From assembly GCA_028284395.1 (NCBI GenBank), contig JANQRV010000415.1:59960-123959 (forward strand): a DNA stretch of 64,000 bases, in the 5' to 3' direction. This document shows positions 51,020 to 58,642 of the stretch, one piece after another (within the stretch, counting starts at the first letter, position 1; each line of letters opens with the position of its first letter). A program made the translations under genes and the position numbers. The DNA is from Saprospiraceae bacterium (GTDB lineage Bacteria; Bacteroidota; Bacteroidia; Chitinophagales; Saprospiraceae). The notes beneath the pieces are model-generated. The model saw only the letters and a list, made by a program, of their open reading frames with translations, was not told where the DNA came from and did not search any database.

Positions 51020-51836
51020 TCGTGTCTGTGTTTTGATGTGCTTCCATTGCTTTGCGCACACTGCCGTATTTCAGTAATTCTGAATGAGCGGTTTCATAAT
51101 CAATTTGAAGAGCGTTCATCAAAATTTTGGTACCTCTGTCTACGAGTTTATTATTACTGAGTTGCATGTCAACCATTTTATTGTCTAGGACTCGCCCCAA
51201 TTTAATCATGACACTGGTACTGATCATATTCAGGACCAATTTTTGGGCAGTTCCAGCCTTCATCCTGGTACTGCCAGTCACAAATTCCGGGCCAACAACA
51301 ACTTCAATGGGGTGATCTGCATATTGGACAAGTGGTGCACCGGGATTACAAGTAATGCATCCGGTCAATATCTCATTTTGTTGACAATCCTTAAGGCCAT
51401 GGATGACGTATGGTGTCGTGCCGGATGCAGCGATGCCAATTACAACATCCTGAGGGTTTACAAAGTATTGGGAAAGGTCTTTCCAGGCCTGCTCTTGACT
51501 GTCTTCTGCAAACTCGACTGCTTTCCGAATTGCTGAGTCTCCACCGGCAATCAGTCCGATTACCCAGTCGTCGGGAACGCCGAATGTAGGGGGGCACTCA
51601 GATGCATCCAGAATTCCGAGCCGGCCACTGGTGCCGGCGCCAATGTAGAAAAGACGGCCACCGCCTGCCTTCATTTTTTCCACGATGGCATCTACTAGCC
51701 GTTCGATTCGAGGTATCAAGAGTTGGACGGCCTCGGCAACTTTCTGGTCTTCCCGATTGATGTTGGTCAAAAGTTCATGAGTACTCATCTGCTCTAGGTG
51801 TCGATAGTTGGAAGCAGCTTCCGTGATCTTTTCCAT
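51003..51836 (-). CDS. murQ: N-acetylmuramic acid 6-phosphate etherase
   Basis: A 277-residue SIS-domain lyase that splits MurNAc 6-phosphate into GlcNAc 6-phosphate and D-lactate in the cytosol. Clear family marks: LFYIGAGTSGRLGILDASECPPTFG (contains the catalytic Glu), LIAGGDSAIRKAVEFAEDS (second Glu), VIGIAASGTTPYVIHGL, and EFVTGSTRMKAGTAQKLVLNM. It is slightly shorter than the E. coli enzyme. It forms a two-gene unit with the kinase (17-bp overlap) and belongs with the NagB fusion and DeoR regulator in a peptidoglycan amino-sugar salvage block. Confidence 0.96.
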   Translation of the reverse strand: MEKITEAASNYRHLEQMSTHELLTNINREDQKVAEAVQLLIPRIERLVDAIVEKMKAGGGRLFYIGAGTSGRLGILDASECPPTFGVPDDWVIGLIAGGDSAIRKAVEFAEDSQEQAWKDLSQYFVNPQDVVIGIAASGTTPYVIHGLKDCQQNEILTGCITCNPGAPLVQYADHPIEVVVGPEFVTGSTRMKAGTAQKLVLNMISTSVMIKLGRVLDNKMVDMQLSNNKLVDRGTKILMNALQIDYETAHSELLKYGSVRKAMEAHQNTDTNELDN

Positions 51837-51976
51837 GGTAGTTCAATTCTATTAGATATACTGCAATATTAACGGGAGACTCGCTTTTATGTTTGGCCTT
51901 TGGAATTGTATCCTTTTATACGAGTGATTTGGGCAATCTTTTTTATCTTGGGACTGCAGATTCAGTCCTGTAAATC

Positions 51977-53998
51977 ATGAACCAGCCTGACACCATGCCC
52001 GCAAGAATTCTATTCGTTGATGATGAACCGGATTTTGAGAAATTGATCCGTCTACGCTTCCGAAAATTTATTAGGAACGGGGAATACGAATTTACCTTTG
52101 CCTCTAATGGCCAGGAAGCTTTGGAAGAATTGAAGAGAGAACCTTCATTTGATATGGTCGTCACCGACATTCAAATGCCGGTAATGGATGGCCTGGCGTT
52201 ACTCGAAGAAATCAAAAAAGCAAATTTACTGCTGTATACTGTTGTGCTCTCGGCATATGGCGATATGGATAACATTCGTCAATCTATGAATCAAGGTGCC
52301 TTTGATTTTATCCTCAAGCCGATCGACTTTACTGACTTAAAGACGACAATCGATAAGACCCTCCGTGAACGGCAAGTGCTCATGCAAGCCAGTAAAGCAG
52401 AGCAACTAGGAGAAGAGAATAGACAGCTTTCAGAATTGGATGAACTGAAGTCCCGTTTGTTTACAAATATTTCCCACGAATTGAGAACTCCACTCACCAT
52501 CATCACCGGTATTACGGAGCAAATTGAAGAAAGTCCGGACCGGTGGCTGAATAAGGGATTGAAAATGATTAGACGCAATGGGCATAGTCTCTTAAATCTA
52601 GTCAATCAGATTCTGGACCTGCGCAAATTGGAAATGGGGAAGTTGCAGCTCCATCTGATTCAATCGGATATCATACAATATTTGAGTTACATCGTTGAGT
52701 CTTTTTATTCCCTGGCAGAAAGTAATGACATTCGCCTGGAATTTGAGAGTGAGATTGGATCGCAGATGATGGATTATGATTCGGATAAGATCGTCCGCAT
52801 CGTGACTAATCTAATATCGAATGCCATTAAGTTTACTCCAGCGGGTGGGGAGGTAGCTGTTCGGGTCAATTCATCAGTTCAAGCTAATACCTTGTCGATC
52901 TCGGTGAAGGATACTGGTGTTGGTATTGCTGAGGACAAATTACCACATGTATTTGACCGATTCTACCAGGTTGATGACCCTGAAACTAATGCGGAAAATG
53001 GTAGCGAGGCCAGTGGAGAGGAAGGGACTGGCATCGGTTTGGCCATCGTTAGAGAGTTTGTCAAACTGATGGATGGAACGGTGAAGGTGGAGAGCCAGGT
53101 CGGTGTCGGAACTACTTTTGAAATTGTATTGCCAATCCGCCAACAAGCAGAAATTGTTAAGGCGGCTTCCGATGGCGGACCAGTTAAGCTTCCAGGCATC
53201 GTCGCTTCTGCTTCAAGGCCAGCCGAATTATTGTTGCCTGCAGCCGAATCTTCGGATCAATTGCCGAGCTTACTTCTGGTAGAAGACAACACCGATGTGG
53301 TACAATATCTCGTAGCTTGTCTGGAAGACCATTATCAATTGTTGATTGCCCGCGACGGACAGGAGGGAATTGATATGGCGATCGAACGAGTCCCTGATCT
53401 CATCATTAGTGATGTGATGATGCCCAGAAAAGGAGGTTACGAACTTTGTGAAGAGTTGAAGACAGATGAACGAACGAGTCATATCCCGATTGTGTTATTG
53501 ACTGCCCGCGTTGACGATGACTCTAAACTTAGTGGGTTGAAAAAGGGAGCGGATGCCTATTTGCCCAAACCTTTCAATAAAGAAGAATTACATATCCGAC
53601 TTCGCAAACTGTTAGAACTTCGATTAAAGCTTCAGGAAAAGTATCAATCTCTGGATCACGAAAACGGTGAAGAACCGACGATTGAGGATGAGTTCATTCG
53701 CAAAATTCGCCAGGAAATCGAAGGCAATATTGATGATGAGAATTTCGGTATTACTGAGTTAGGGCGTGCCATTGGTATGTCAAGGGCGCAAATTCATCGG
53801 AAAGTAAAGGCTTTGACCGGCCGTTCGACCTCTATATTCATTCGCTCCATTCGCTTGCACAAAGCAAAGGCCATTCTGCAAAATACTGATCTCAATATTT
53901 CACAGGTCGCATACGAGGTTGGGTTCCGCGATCCCAAGTATTTCAGCAGGACTTTTGCTGAGGAGTTTGGTCAGCTTCCTAAGGCATTTCGCAAATAA
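51977..53998 (+). CDS. Soluble hybrid two-component protein: REC - histidine kinase - REC - AraC HTH
   Basis: A 673-residue multidomain regulator without signal peptide or membrane helix. In order: an N-terminal receiver (residues about 8-130; acidic pair D15/D16, phospho-acceptor D64 in VVTDIQMP); a short coiled coil; HisKA with H167 (NISHELRTPL); HATPase (NLISNAIKF, DTGVGIAEDKLPHVFDRFYQ, EEGTGIGLAI); a second receiver (about 432-548; D479 in IISDVMMP); and a C-terminal AraC-type HTH (about 575-673; LGRAIGMSRAQIHRKVKALTG, ISQVAYEVGFRDPKYFSRTF). It resembles the intracellular half of Bacteroidota hybrid two-component systems, with an added N-terminal receiver. The next gene encodes a membrane histidine kinase that could feed the first receiver. 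The AraC domain's probable targets are the repeat elements at 54009 and 55973. Confidence 0.93.
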   Translation: MNQPDTMPARILFVDDEPDFEKLIRLRFRKFIRNGEYEFTFASNGQEALEELKREPSFDMVVTDIQMPVMDGLALLEEIKKANLLLYTVVLSAYGDMDNIRQSMNQGAFDFILKPIDFTDLKTTIDKTLRERQVLMQASKAEQLGEENRQLSELDELKSRLFTNISHELRTPLTIITGITEQIEESPDRWLNKGLKMIRRNGHSLLNLVNQILDLRKLEMGKLQLHLIQSDIIQYLSYIVESFYSLAESNDIRLEFESEIGSQMMDYDSDKIVRIVTNLISNAIKFTPAGGEVAVRVNSSVQANTLSISVKDTGVGIAEDKLPHVFDRFYQVDDPETNAENGSEASGEEGTGIGLAIVREFVKLMDGTVKVESQVGVGTTFEIVLPIRQQAEIVKAASDGGPVKLPGIVASASRPAELLLPAAESSDQLPSLLLVEDNTDVVQYLVACLEDHYQLLIARDGQEGIDMAIERVPDLIISDVMMPRKGGYELCEELKTDERTSHIPIVLLTARVDDDSKLSGLKKGADAYLPKPFNKEELHIRLRKLLELRLKLQEKYQSLDHENGEEPTIEDEFIRKIRQEIEGNIDDENFGITELGRAIGMSRAQIHRKVKALTGRSTSIFIRSIRLHKAKAILQNTDLNISQVAYEVGFRDPKYFSRTFAEEFGQLPKAFRK

Positions 53999-54008
53999 TT
54001 CTCTTCGC

Positions 54009-54079
54009 GCAACAATATTCCTCTTTTTTGCAACAATAGTGGATTTTTGCCCACTGCAAAGGTTGCATCTTTGTATTGT
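54009..54079 (+). promoter_or_regulatory. Activator-type promoter element A
   Basis: GCAACAAT at 54009-54016 and 54030-54037 (step 21 bp, two helical turns), AG after the second copy, then 24 bases, then TGCATCTTTGTATTGT at 54064-54079, which includes CATCTTTG, one base from TAnnTTTG. It lacks a properly spaced -33 TTTG, as expected for a promoter that needs an activator. Element B (55973-56043) has the same blocks at identical spacing, while the bases in between differ. Confidence 0.65.
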
Positions 54080-54303
54080 AATTAATGCAAAGCTAAACGC
54101 TTACGGAAAAGACCTAAGATGATAGCTTTTCCCCCTTACTACTTTATTTAACTGAGATAAAACAACAAGAAATTAAGAAAATGTAAAGGAAGTTCTGGCA
54201 TTTGAAGCTGAAATAGCCGGTACTTCCAAAGAATAATGGTTTTAGGTTTTAGATAGGGGTTTTGGATATAGCGCTCTGTGGAGAATTCCACAGAGCATTT
54301 TTT
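54080..54303 (+). ncRNA. Candidate small RNA driven by element A
   Basis: About 220 bases between element A and a terminator, with no reading frame over ten codons. It contains an imperfect long hairpin (GGAAGT-TCT-GGC at 54188-54199 with GCC-GGT-ACTTCC at 54216-54227), followed by the terminator hairpin. No RNA family recognised. It could also be the 5' leader of the kinase gene with conditional termination. Confidence 0.4.
54273..54303 (+). terminator. Strong intrinsic terminator before the kinase gene
   Basis: GCTCTGTGGA (54273-54282) pairs perfectly with TCCACAGAGC (54287-54296), loop GAAT, then A and six T. It is 36 bp before the ATG at 54339, so it either ends the small RNA or attenuates the kinase gene. 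Confidence 0.8.
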
Positions 54304-54338
54304 GGATTGTGGTTATCTTTAATTGAAATTTATATGAA

Positions 54339-55952
54339 ATGAAATTTACCTACTGTTTTTTAGTATTTGTTGTTCTTGTAGCTACTGTTTCGGGGCAGCA
54401 GGGGGATCGAAATAAAGGGCAAAGCCAAAAAAAAATAGAAGAAGGCAAAAGTGAGGTGACCGCTCTGTTAAAGGATCTTGCTGTATATAAGAGTAAAGGT
54501 GCGACAAAAGAGGTTCGGAAAACTCTAAAGAAAATTTACGACAAGAGTCTAAGTATCGGATATAATGAAGGGGTTCTGGCAAGTGCTTTTGATTATGGAT
54601 ACCTTGAGTTCCTGGATGACAATTTCTCAAAAGCTGCGAGGATTACTAGTAATTATGTTGCTGCCGCGAGAAAGTTGAAAAATACGGAGGCACAATTGGA
54701 TGGGCTAAAGCGGCTCATCGTCTTTTATAACCCTGATTACGGCAATAGGCCTAAAAAGAAGAAAGAAGCTGAAGAGAGCTTCTATGCCCTACATAAGTTG
54801 GAGTCAGAGCGTCTTAAATCGGTCAGGAAAGCTAGGTCTCTTCAATTTGAAAATCAAGAGATAAAGATTGATATAATTGAATCGGAGCGTAAAAGCAGTG
54901 AAATAGCTGAGCGAGCTTCACGTCTTCAAGATAGTCTTAACATAGAGAGGATCGAGCAACTCGAGAAAGATAAAGCCATCAAAGAACTTGAGATTTCAAC
55001 TTTGAAATTAAAGAATGAATCTAATGAAATGGCATTGATGGCGGGCAAGAGGAGGTCTACGATCAACCTTTTAAGCATATCACTAATTGCCGCAGTTCTA
55101 AGTATTTTTCTTCTTTACCGGACTTTCAGAATCAAGCGTAAACACGCGAAAGAACAACAAAAGTCCCAACACCAGTTAATGGTGCAAGAAAATATGGCCA
55201 ATCTTGGCCGACTGACAGTTGGCATCGCGCACGAAATCAAAAACCCGCTCAACTTTGTCAATAATTTTGCAGAAGGTTCGTCGGAAATCGTTGAAGAACT
55301 GGAGGAGTCTTTCTCGGCTTTGGACCTGGAGGAAGCCGATTTAGAACTGCCTAAAGAATTGATTGCTGACTTGAAAGATAACTCTCTTACAATCAATAAA
55401 AATGGGAAAAGAATTGAGCGCATCATTCACAGTATGATGGCTCACGCCCATGGCAATAAGGGGACTATGGTCCCTACTGATATTAATCTCTTACTCAAAG
55501 AAAGCCTTAATCTGGCTTACCATGGATATCGTGGTACTACAAATAATTTTAGTATGACGATTAAGGAGGAATACGGCCGATTTGAACCGCTAAAAGTCGT
55601 ACCTCAAACCCTTAACCGGGCTTTTTTAAACATTTTTGGCAATGCAATATATGCCTTGAATGAAAAAAAAGAACGCGGAGTCGAAGATTTTGACCCAACT
55701 CTAGAAGTGACGACTGAGAAACGGGAAAAAGAAGTCGTTATTGCGATCAGGGATAATGGCCCCGGGATACCCGAAGAAGTTCGCAAGAAAATATTTACTC
55801 CTTTTTTTTCGACTAAGCCCGTTGAAAACGGAAACATTGGTCTGGGGCTTTATATGAGTTATGACACGGTTGTGAATGGGCATCGTGGACAAATAAATAT
55901 GGACACGAAGGAAGGAGAATACACAGAATTTACCATCAAGTTGCCTGCTTAA
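54339..55952 (+). CDS. Membrane-anchored sensor histidine kinase
   Basis: A 537-residue kinase. A signal peptide (about residues 1-19, ending VSGQ) leads to a periplasmic helical part with a long charged coiled coil (about 140-235: TPR-poor, rich in Glu/Lys, SERKSSEIAERASRLQDSL). A single transmembrane helix follows at about 243-262 (LLSISLIAAVLSIFLLY). The cytosolic kinase has H298 in GIAHEIKNPLNFVNNF, an N box (LNRAFLNIFGNAIYAL), the G box DNGPGIPEEVRKKIF and STKPVENGNIGLGL. It has no receiver of its own, which fits phosphotransfer to the neighbouring REC-kinase-REC-AraC protein. Flanked on both sides by the twin promoter elements. Confidence 0.9.
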   Translation: MKFTYCFLVFVVLVATVSGQQGDRNKGQSQKKIEEGKSEVTALLKDLAVYKSKGATKEVRKTLKKIYDKSLSIGYNEGVLASAFDYGYLEFLDDNFSKAARITSNYVAAARKLKNTEAQLDGLKRLIVFYNPDYGNRPKKKKEAEESFYALHKLESERLKSVRKARSLQFENQEIKIDIIESERKSSEIAERASRLQDSLNIERIEQLEKDKAIKELEISTLKLKNESNEMALMAGKRRSTINLLSISLIAAVLSIFLLYRTFRIKRKHAKEQQKSQHQLMVQENMANLGRLTVGIAHEIKNPLNFVNNFAEGSSEIVEELEESFSALDLEEADLELPKELIADLKDNSLTINKNGKRIERIIHSMMAHAHGNKGTMVPTDINLLLKESLNLAYHGYRGTTNNFSMTIKEEYGRFEPLKVVPQTLNRAFLNIFGNAIYALNEKKERGVEDFDPTLEVTTEKREKEVVIAIRDNGPGIPEEVRKKIFTPFFSTKPVENGNIGLGLYMSYDTVVNGHRGQINMDTKEGEYTEFTIKLPA

Positions 55953-55972
55953 AGGTCACTTATTCGGTAGAT

Positions 55973-56043
55973 GCAACAATGCTCCACCAAATTGCAACAA
56001 TAGGTGCTTTTCCGGTTGCAGAATCCCTGCATCTTTGTATTGT
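55973..56043 (+). promoter_or_regulatory. Activator-type promoter element B
   Basis: GCAACAAT at 55973-55980 and 55994-56001 (step 21 bp), AG, 24 bases, then TGCATCTTTGTATTGT at 56028-56043. All distances equal those of element A. It starts 21 bp after the kinase stop codon and points toward a short gene-free stretch with a terminator. Confidence 0.65.
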
Positions 56044-56160
56044 CCCAATTAGGAAAAACAACTTATTATCCCATGAACTTTTAATCCGAATTTTACTTTT
56101 CCCAAACTTAGTGCGTCTCAATGACATGAGGGGTGGCAATGTTTATTTGCCGCCCTTTTC
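56044..56160 (+). ncRNA. Candidate small RNA driven by element B
   Basis: About 115 bases from the expected start to a + strand terminator at 56130-56160. The only ATG near the 5' end (ATGAAC) is followed by a stop after two further codons, so no protein is expected unless this is a gene remnant. It overlaps the 3' end of the convergent SDR gene. Confidence 0.35.
56130..56160 (+). terminator. Terminator after element B
   Basis: GGGTGGCAA (56131-56139) pairs with TTGCCGCCC (56147-56155) with one G-U pair, followed by TTTTC. It works on the + strand only and overlaps the last codons of the minus-strand SDR gene. Confidence 0.55.
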
Positions 56161-56943
56161 TATTTCTGTTTCCTTCTGCACTAAGAATTGCTGTAATCGA
56201 TAGGGAACCAGACCATGCAATAGATAGAACAGCCGCATTTTGGCACCAGTGACAACGAAGTCTTTGCCGCCATTAAAATTCTTCCAAACGTCAGACGCCA
56301 CTTCTTTTGCGGTCGTGAAAGCAAGGCCATTGAAAGTCTTTACCTGTTCCATTTTTCCGGTTACTTTAAAAGCTGTGTCTTGGATCGCGGCGGGACAAAT
56401 AGTCATTATCCGTACATTCGATCCCTGGAGTTTTAGTTCTTCGCGAAGTCCTCTACTAAAATGCGTGACGAAGGCTTTGGTCGATGCGTAGGTGTTCATG
56501 CGCGGAACCGGCTGAAAGGAAGAATTCGAGCTGATGTTGATAATGGTCCCATCGTTACGTTTCATCATATCAGATAGAAACAATCGGGTAAGTTGATAAA
56601 CGTTTACTATGTTCAGATGAATCATATCCAATTCTTTTTTCGAGTCGATTTCGTTGCAGAAGCCATAGGAGCCGAAGCCCGCGTTGTTGATCAATACGTC
56701 TATTTGCCACCCATTCTCTACTGTCCAGTCATAGACTTCTCGTGCTGCCTGCAATAAAGAAAGATCTTTGGATAACGTATCGATTGCCACACTTCTGAAC
56801 TCTGTTATAAGCCTGGCTTTGGCAGCTGCCAACTCTTCGGGCGGTTTGGATACCCAAATCAGTCGATAGCCGGCGCGAGCAAAGTGGCGTGACATTTCCA
56901 GGCCGATCCCGCTGGATCCCCCGGTGATGAGTACGGTCTTCAT
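56143..56943 (-). CDS. Short-chain dehydrogenase/reductase (SDR) 1
   Basis: A 266-residue classical SDR. Cofactor motif TGGSSGIG starts at residue 7; NNAGFGSYG lies near residue 90; the active site is seen in ISSNSSFQPVPRMNTYASTKAF (Ser, Tyr-x3-Lys). The C-terminal part (FNGGKDFVVTGAKMRLFYLLHGLVP) is similar to the fatty-acyl/DHRS7-like reductases that bind hydrophobic substrates. It is the last gene of a minus-strand run with a second SDR, a crotonase and a biotin carboxylase. A role in the same acyl-CoA pathway is likely but unproven. Confidence 0.85.
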   Translation of the reverse strand: MKTVLITGGSSGIGLEMSRHFARAGYRLIWVSKPPEELAAAKARLITEFRSVAIDTLSKDLSLLQAAREVYDWTVENGWQIDVLINNAGFGSYGFCNEIDSKKELDMIHLNIVNVYQLTRLFLSDMMKRNDGTIINISSNSSFQPVPRMNTYASTKAFVTHFSRGLREELKLQGSNVRIMTICPAAIQDTAFKVTGKMEQVKTFNGLAFTTAKEVASDVWKNFNGGKDFVVTGAKMRLFYLLHGLVPYRLQQFLVQKETEIEKGGK

Positions 56944-56971
56944 ACTTGTATATTTTATTGGGTAGACCGGA

Positions 56972-57787
56972 TCAATGACTTCCTTGTGTGAAAGAGCGCA
57001 TCACTCGGATCAAACCCATCTTATCGGAATTCAAATGTTGGGCACCATCGACATAGAGTGTAATGCCACTTATATAAGAGCCAAGTGGACTGGCCAGAAA
57101 GCCAACAGCATTGGCAACGTCTTCCACCCTGCCAAAGCGCTTCAGAGGTATGGCTTCCTTTGCATCAGCGAACATGTCTTGAATTGGTTGTGGGTAAGTG
57201 TCGAGGCCCGACGACTCGATGGTGCCGGGAGCGATGCTATTGATCCGGATATTGTAGTCACTCCATTCTACGGCCAGCGTTTTCGTCATATTTTCCACTC
57301 CGGCTCTTGCTGCACCAGTGTGGATCATTCCCGGAAAACCACGGAATACGTCTGCTATGATGTTGACGATAATGCCTTCTTTCTGTGGAATAAAGAAGGT
57401 AGTGGCCATTTCTCTGGTCATAAAAAAGGTGCCATTTAAGTTGTTGTTGATCACTGCATTCCAGCCTTTATCATTGATCATTTCGGAAACGGCTGGAAAT
57501 TGACCGCCAGCATTGTTGATCAGGATATCGAGACGTCCATAGCGGTCTTCGATTTGCCGGGCAAGGGTTCGAATCTGTTCGGTTTGACGAATGTCACAAG
57601 CGCAGTAATCGCATTCGCCAAAGTTGGCAAGCTCCGCAGCGGCTTTTCGTAAGGGGGCTTCTTTGCGGGAGGCAATAATGACTTTACCCCCTAATTGTAG
57701 CAGAAGTTTAGCGATGGCAAACCCAATTCCACTTCGGCCTCCTGTGACAAGAGCTATTTTATTTTGGAAGAGATCTTGTTGATACAT
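56972..57787 (-). CDS. Short-chain dehydrogenase/reductase (SDR) 2
   Basis: A 271-residue SDR. TGGRSGIG lies near residue 15, CDIRQTEQ marks the adenine-side loop, NNAGGQFPAVSEM the catalytic strand, and the C-terminus has PLGSYISGITLYVDGAQ. The usual Ser/Tyr-x3-Lys site is changed: the region reads IADVFRGFPGMIHTGAARAGVENM, where Tyr is replaced by His-Thr-Gly, a pattern also seen in 2,4-dienoyl-CoA reductase-like SDRs. The ATG at 57787 is preferred to an upstream TTG at 57811. It lies 28 bp upstream of SDR 1 and 36 bp from the crotonase gene, so it is part of the operon. A dienoyl/enoyl-CoA reductase role would fit the setting. Confidence 0.83.
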   Translation of the reverse strand: MYQQDLFQNKIALVTGGRSGIGFAIAKLLLQLGGKVIIASRKEAPLRKAAAELANFGECDYCACDIRQTEQIRTLARQIEDRYGRLDILINNAGGQFPAVSEMINDKGWNAVINNNLNGTFFMTREMATTFFIPQKEGIIVNIIADVFRGFPGMIHTGAARAGVENMTKTLAVEWSDYNIRINSIAPGTIESSGLDTYPQPIQDMFADAKEAIPLKRFGRVEDVANAVGFLASPLGSYISGITLYVDGAQHLNSDKMGLIRVMRSFTQGSH

Positions 57788-57823
57788 GGTTGATTTTTTG
57801 TTTTTTGTCAAATGGTGTCGGCA

Positions 57824-58642
57824 TCACTCGCCACTCCACTTGGGTTTTCGCTTTTCCCGAAATGCCCTAAGGCCTTCCTGACCATCTTGGGTCATCACGG
57901 TTTTCTGCAACATTTCGTGCAAGTATTTGTGTTGTTCAGCTGCAGGTTGGATGTGGTCATATGCCCGCAGACCAAATCGGATAGCAGATGGACTATTGCC
58001 TTTCAATTCCCTTATAATAGCACTAACTTGGTCATCGATGTCTTCAATAGTGGCAATAGCAGTGACAAGGCCGTATCGCAGGGCTTCCTGAACTGGCAAA
58101 TTGTATCCCCTAATACACCAATCCAATACTTTTCGGGATGGCATGACCTTTAGTAAGGCAGCCATTACCTGGAAAGGGTAAAGGCCTCTTTTAACTTCGG
58201 GCAGCCCAAACTTGACATCATCAAGGGCCACTACAATATTGCAACCCGCTAAGAAGAAAAAACCACCGGCATACACATCGCCGGTTACCTTTGCAATTGT
58301 TGGCTTGAATACCTTGTTAAATAGTTCACCAATAAGAATTTCCGCATTTGGCCGGGGAATGGTTGAGTCATTGGGCTCAATAATTCCGGCCAGTGCTTTG
58401 AGGTCTGCTCCGGCGCAAAAAACGTCGCCCTTCGCCTGTATGACAATCATCCAGACGCTTTTTTGAAAATAGGCGTATTGGAGGACAAAAGCGATCTCAT
58501 TGACCATTTGCGGGTGAAGTGCGTTTTTCTTATTGGCCCGGTTTAGGGTAAGGGTCAGGACGTGATCTTCTTCTTCAATTTGAATGAAGGCAAATTTATG
58601 TTCGTGGATGATACTGGTCTGTTCGCTGGTGTATAAGTTCAT
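57824..58642 (-). CDS. Enoyl-CoA hydratase/isomerase (crotonase) family protein
   Basis: A 272-residue crotonase. Features are IVIQAKGDVFCAGADLKAL (oxyanion-hole loop) and VTGDVYAGGFFFLAGCNIVVALDDVKFGLPEVKRGLYPF. The second acidic residue, Glu of LPE, is present, but the position of the first catalytic Glu of classical hydratases is Phe. The methylglutaconyl-CoA hydratase group likewise lacks this first Glu. The gene overlaps the biotin carboxylase stop codon by one base (TAATG), so the two are translationally coupled. The predicted role is hydration of the carboxylase product or a related enoyl-CoA. Confidence 0.87.
   Translation of the reverse strand: MNLYTSEQTSIIHEHKFAFIQIEEEDHVLTLTLNRANKKNALHPQMVNEIAFVLQYAYFQKSVWMIVIQAKGDVFCAGADLKALAGIIEPNDSTIPRPNAEILIGELFNKVFKPTIAKVTGDVYAGGFFFLAGCNIVVALDDVKFGLPEVKRGLYPFQVMAALLKVMPSRKVLDWCIRGYNLPVQEALRYGLVTAIATIEDIDDQVSAIIRELKGNSPSAIRFGLRAYDHIQPAAEQHKYLHEMLQKTVMTQDGQEGLRAFREKRKPKWSGE

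Noticed and set aside
54009..56043. Elements A and B as ends of a transposon
   Set aside because: They are in direct, not inverted, orientation, only the short blocks match, no transposase is present and no target duplication is seen.
56975..57439. 154-codon + strand frame opposite SDR 2
   Set aside because: Antisense to a conserved SDR gene; no domain features.
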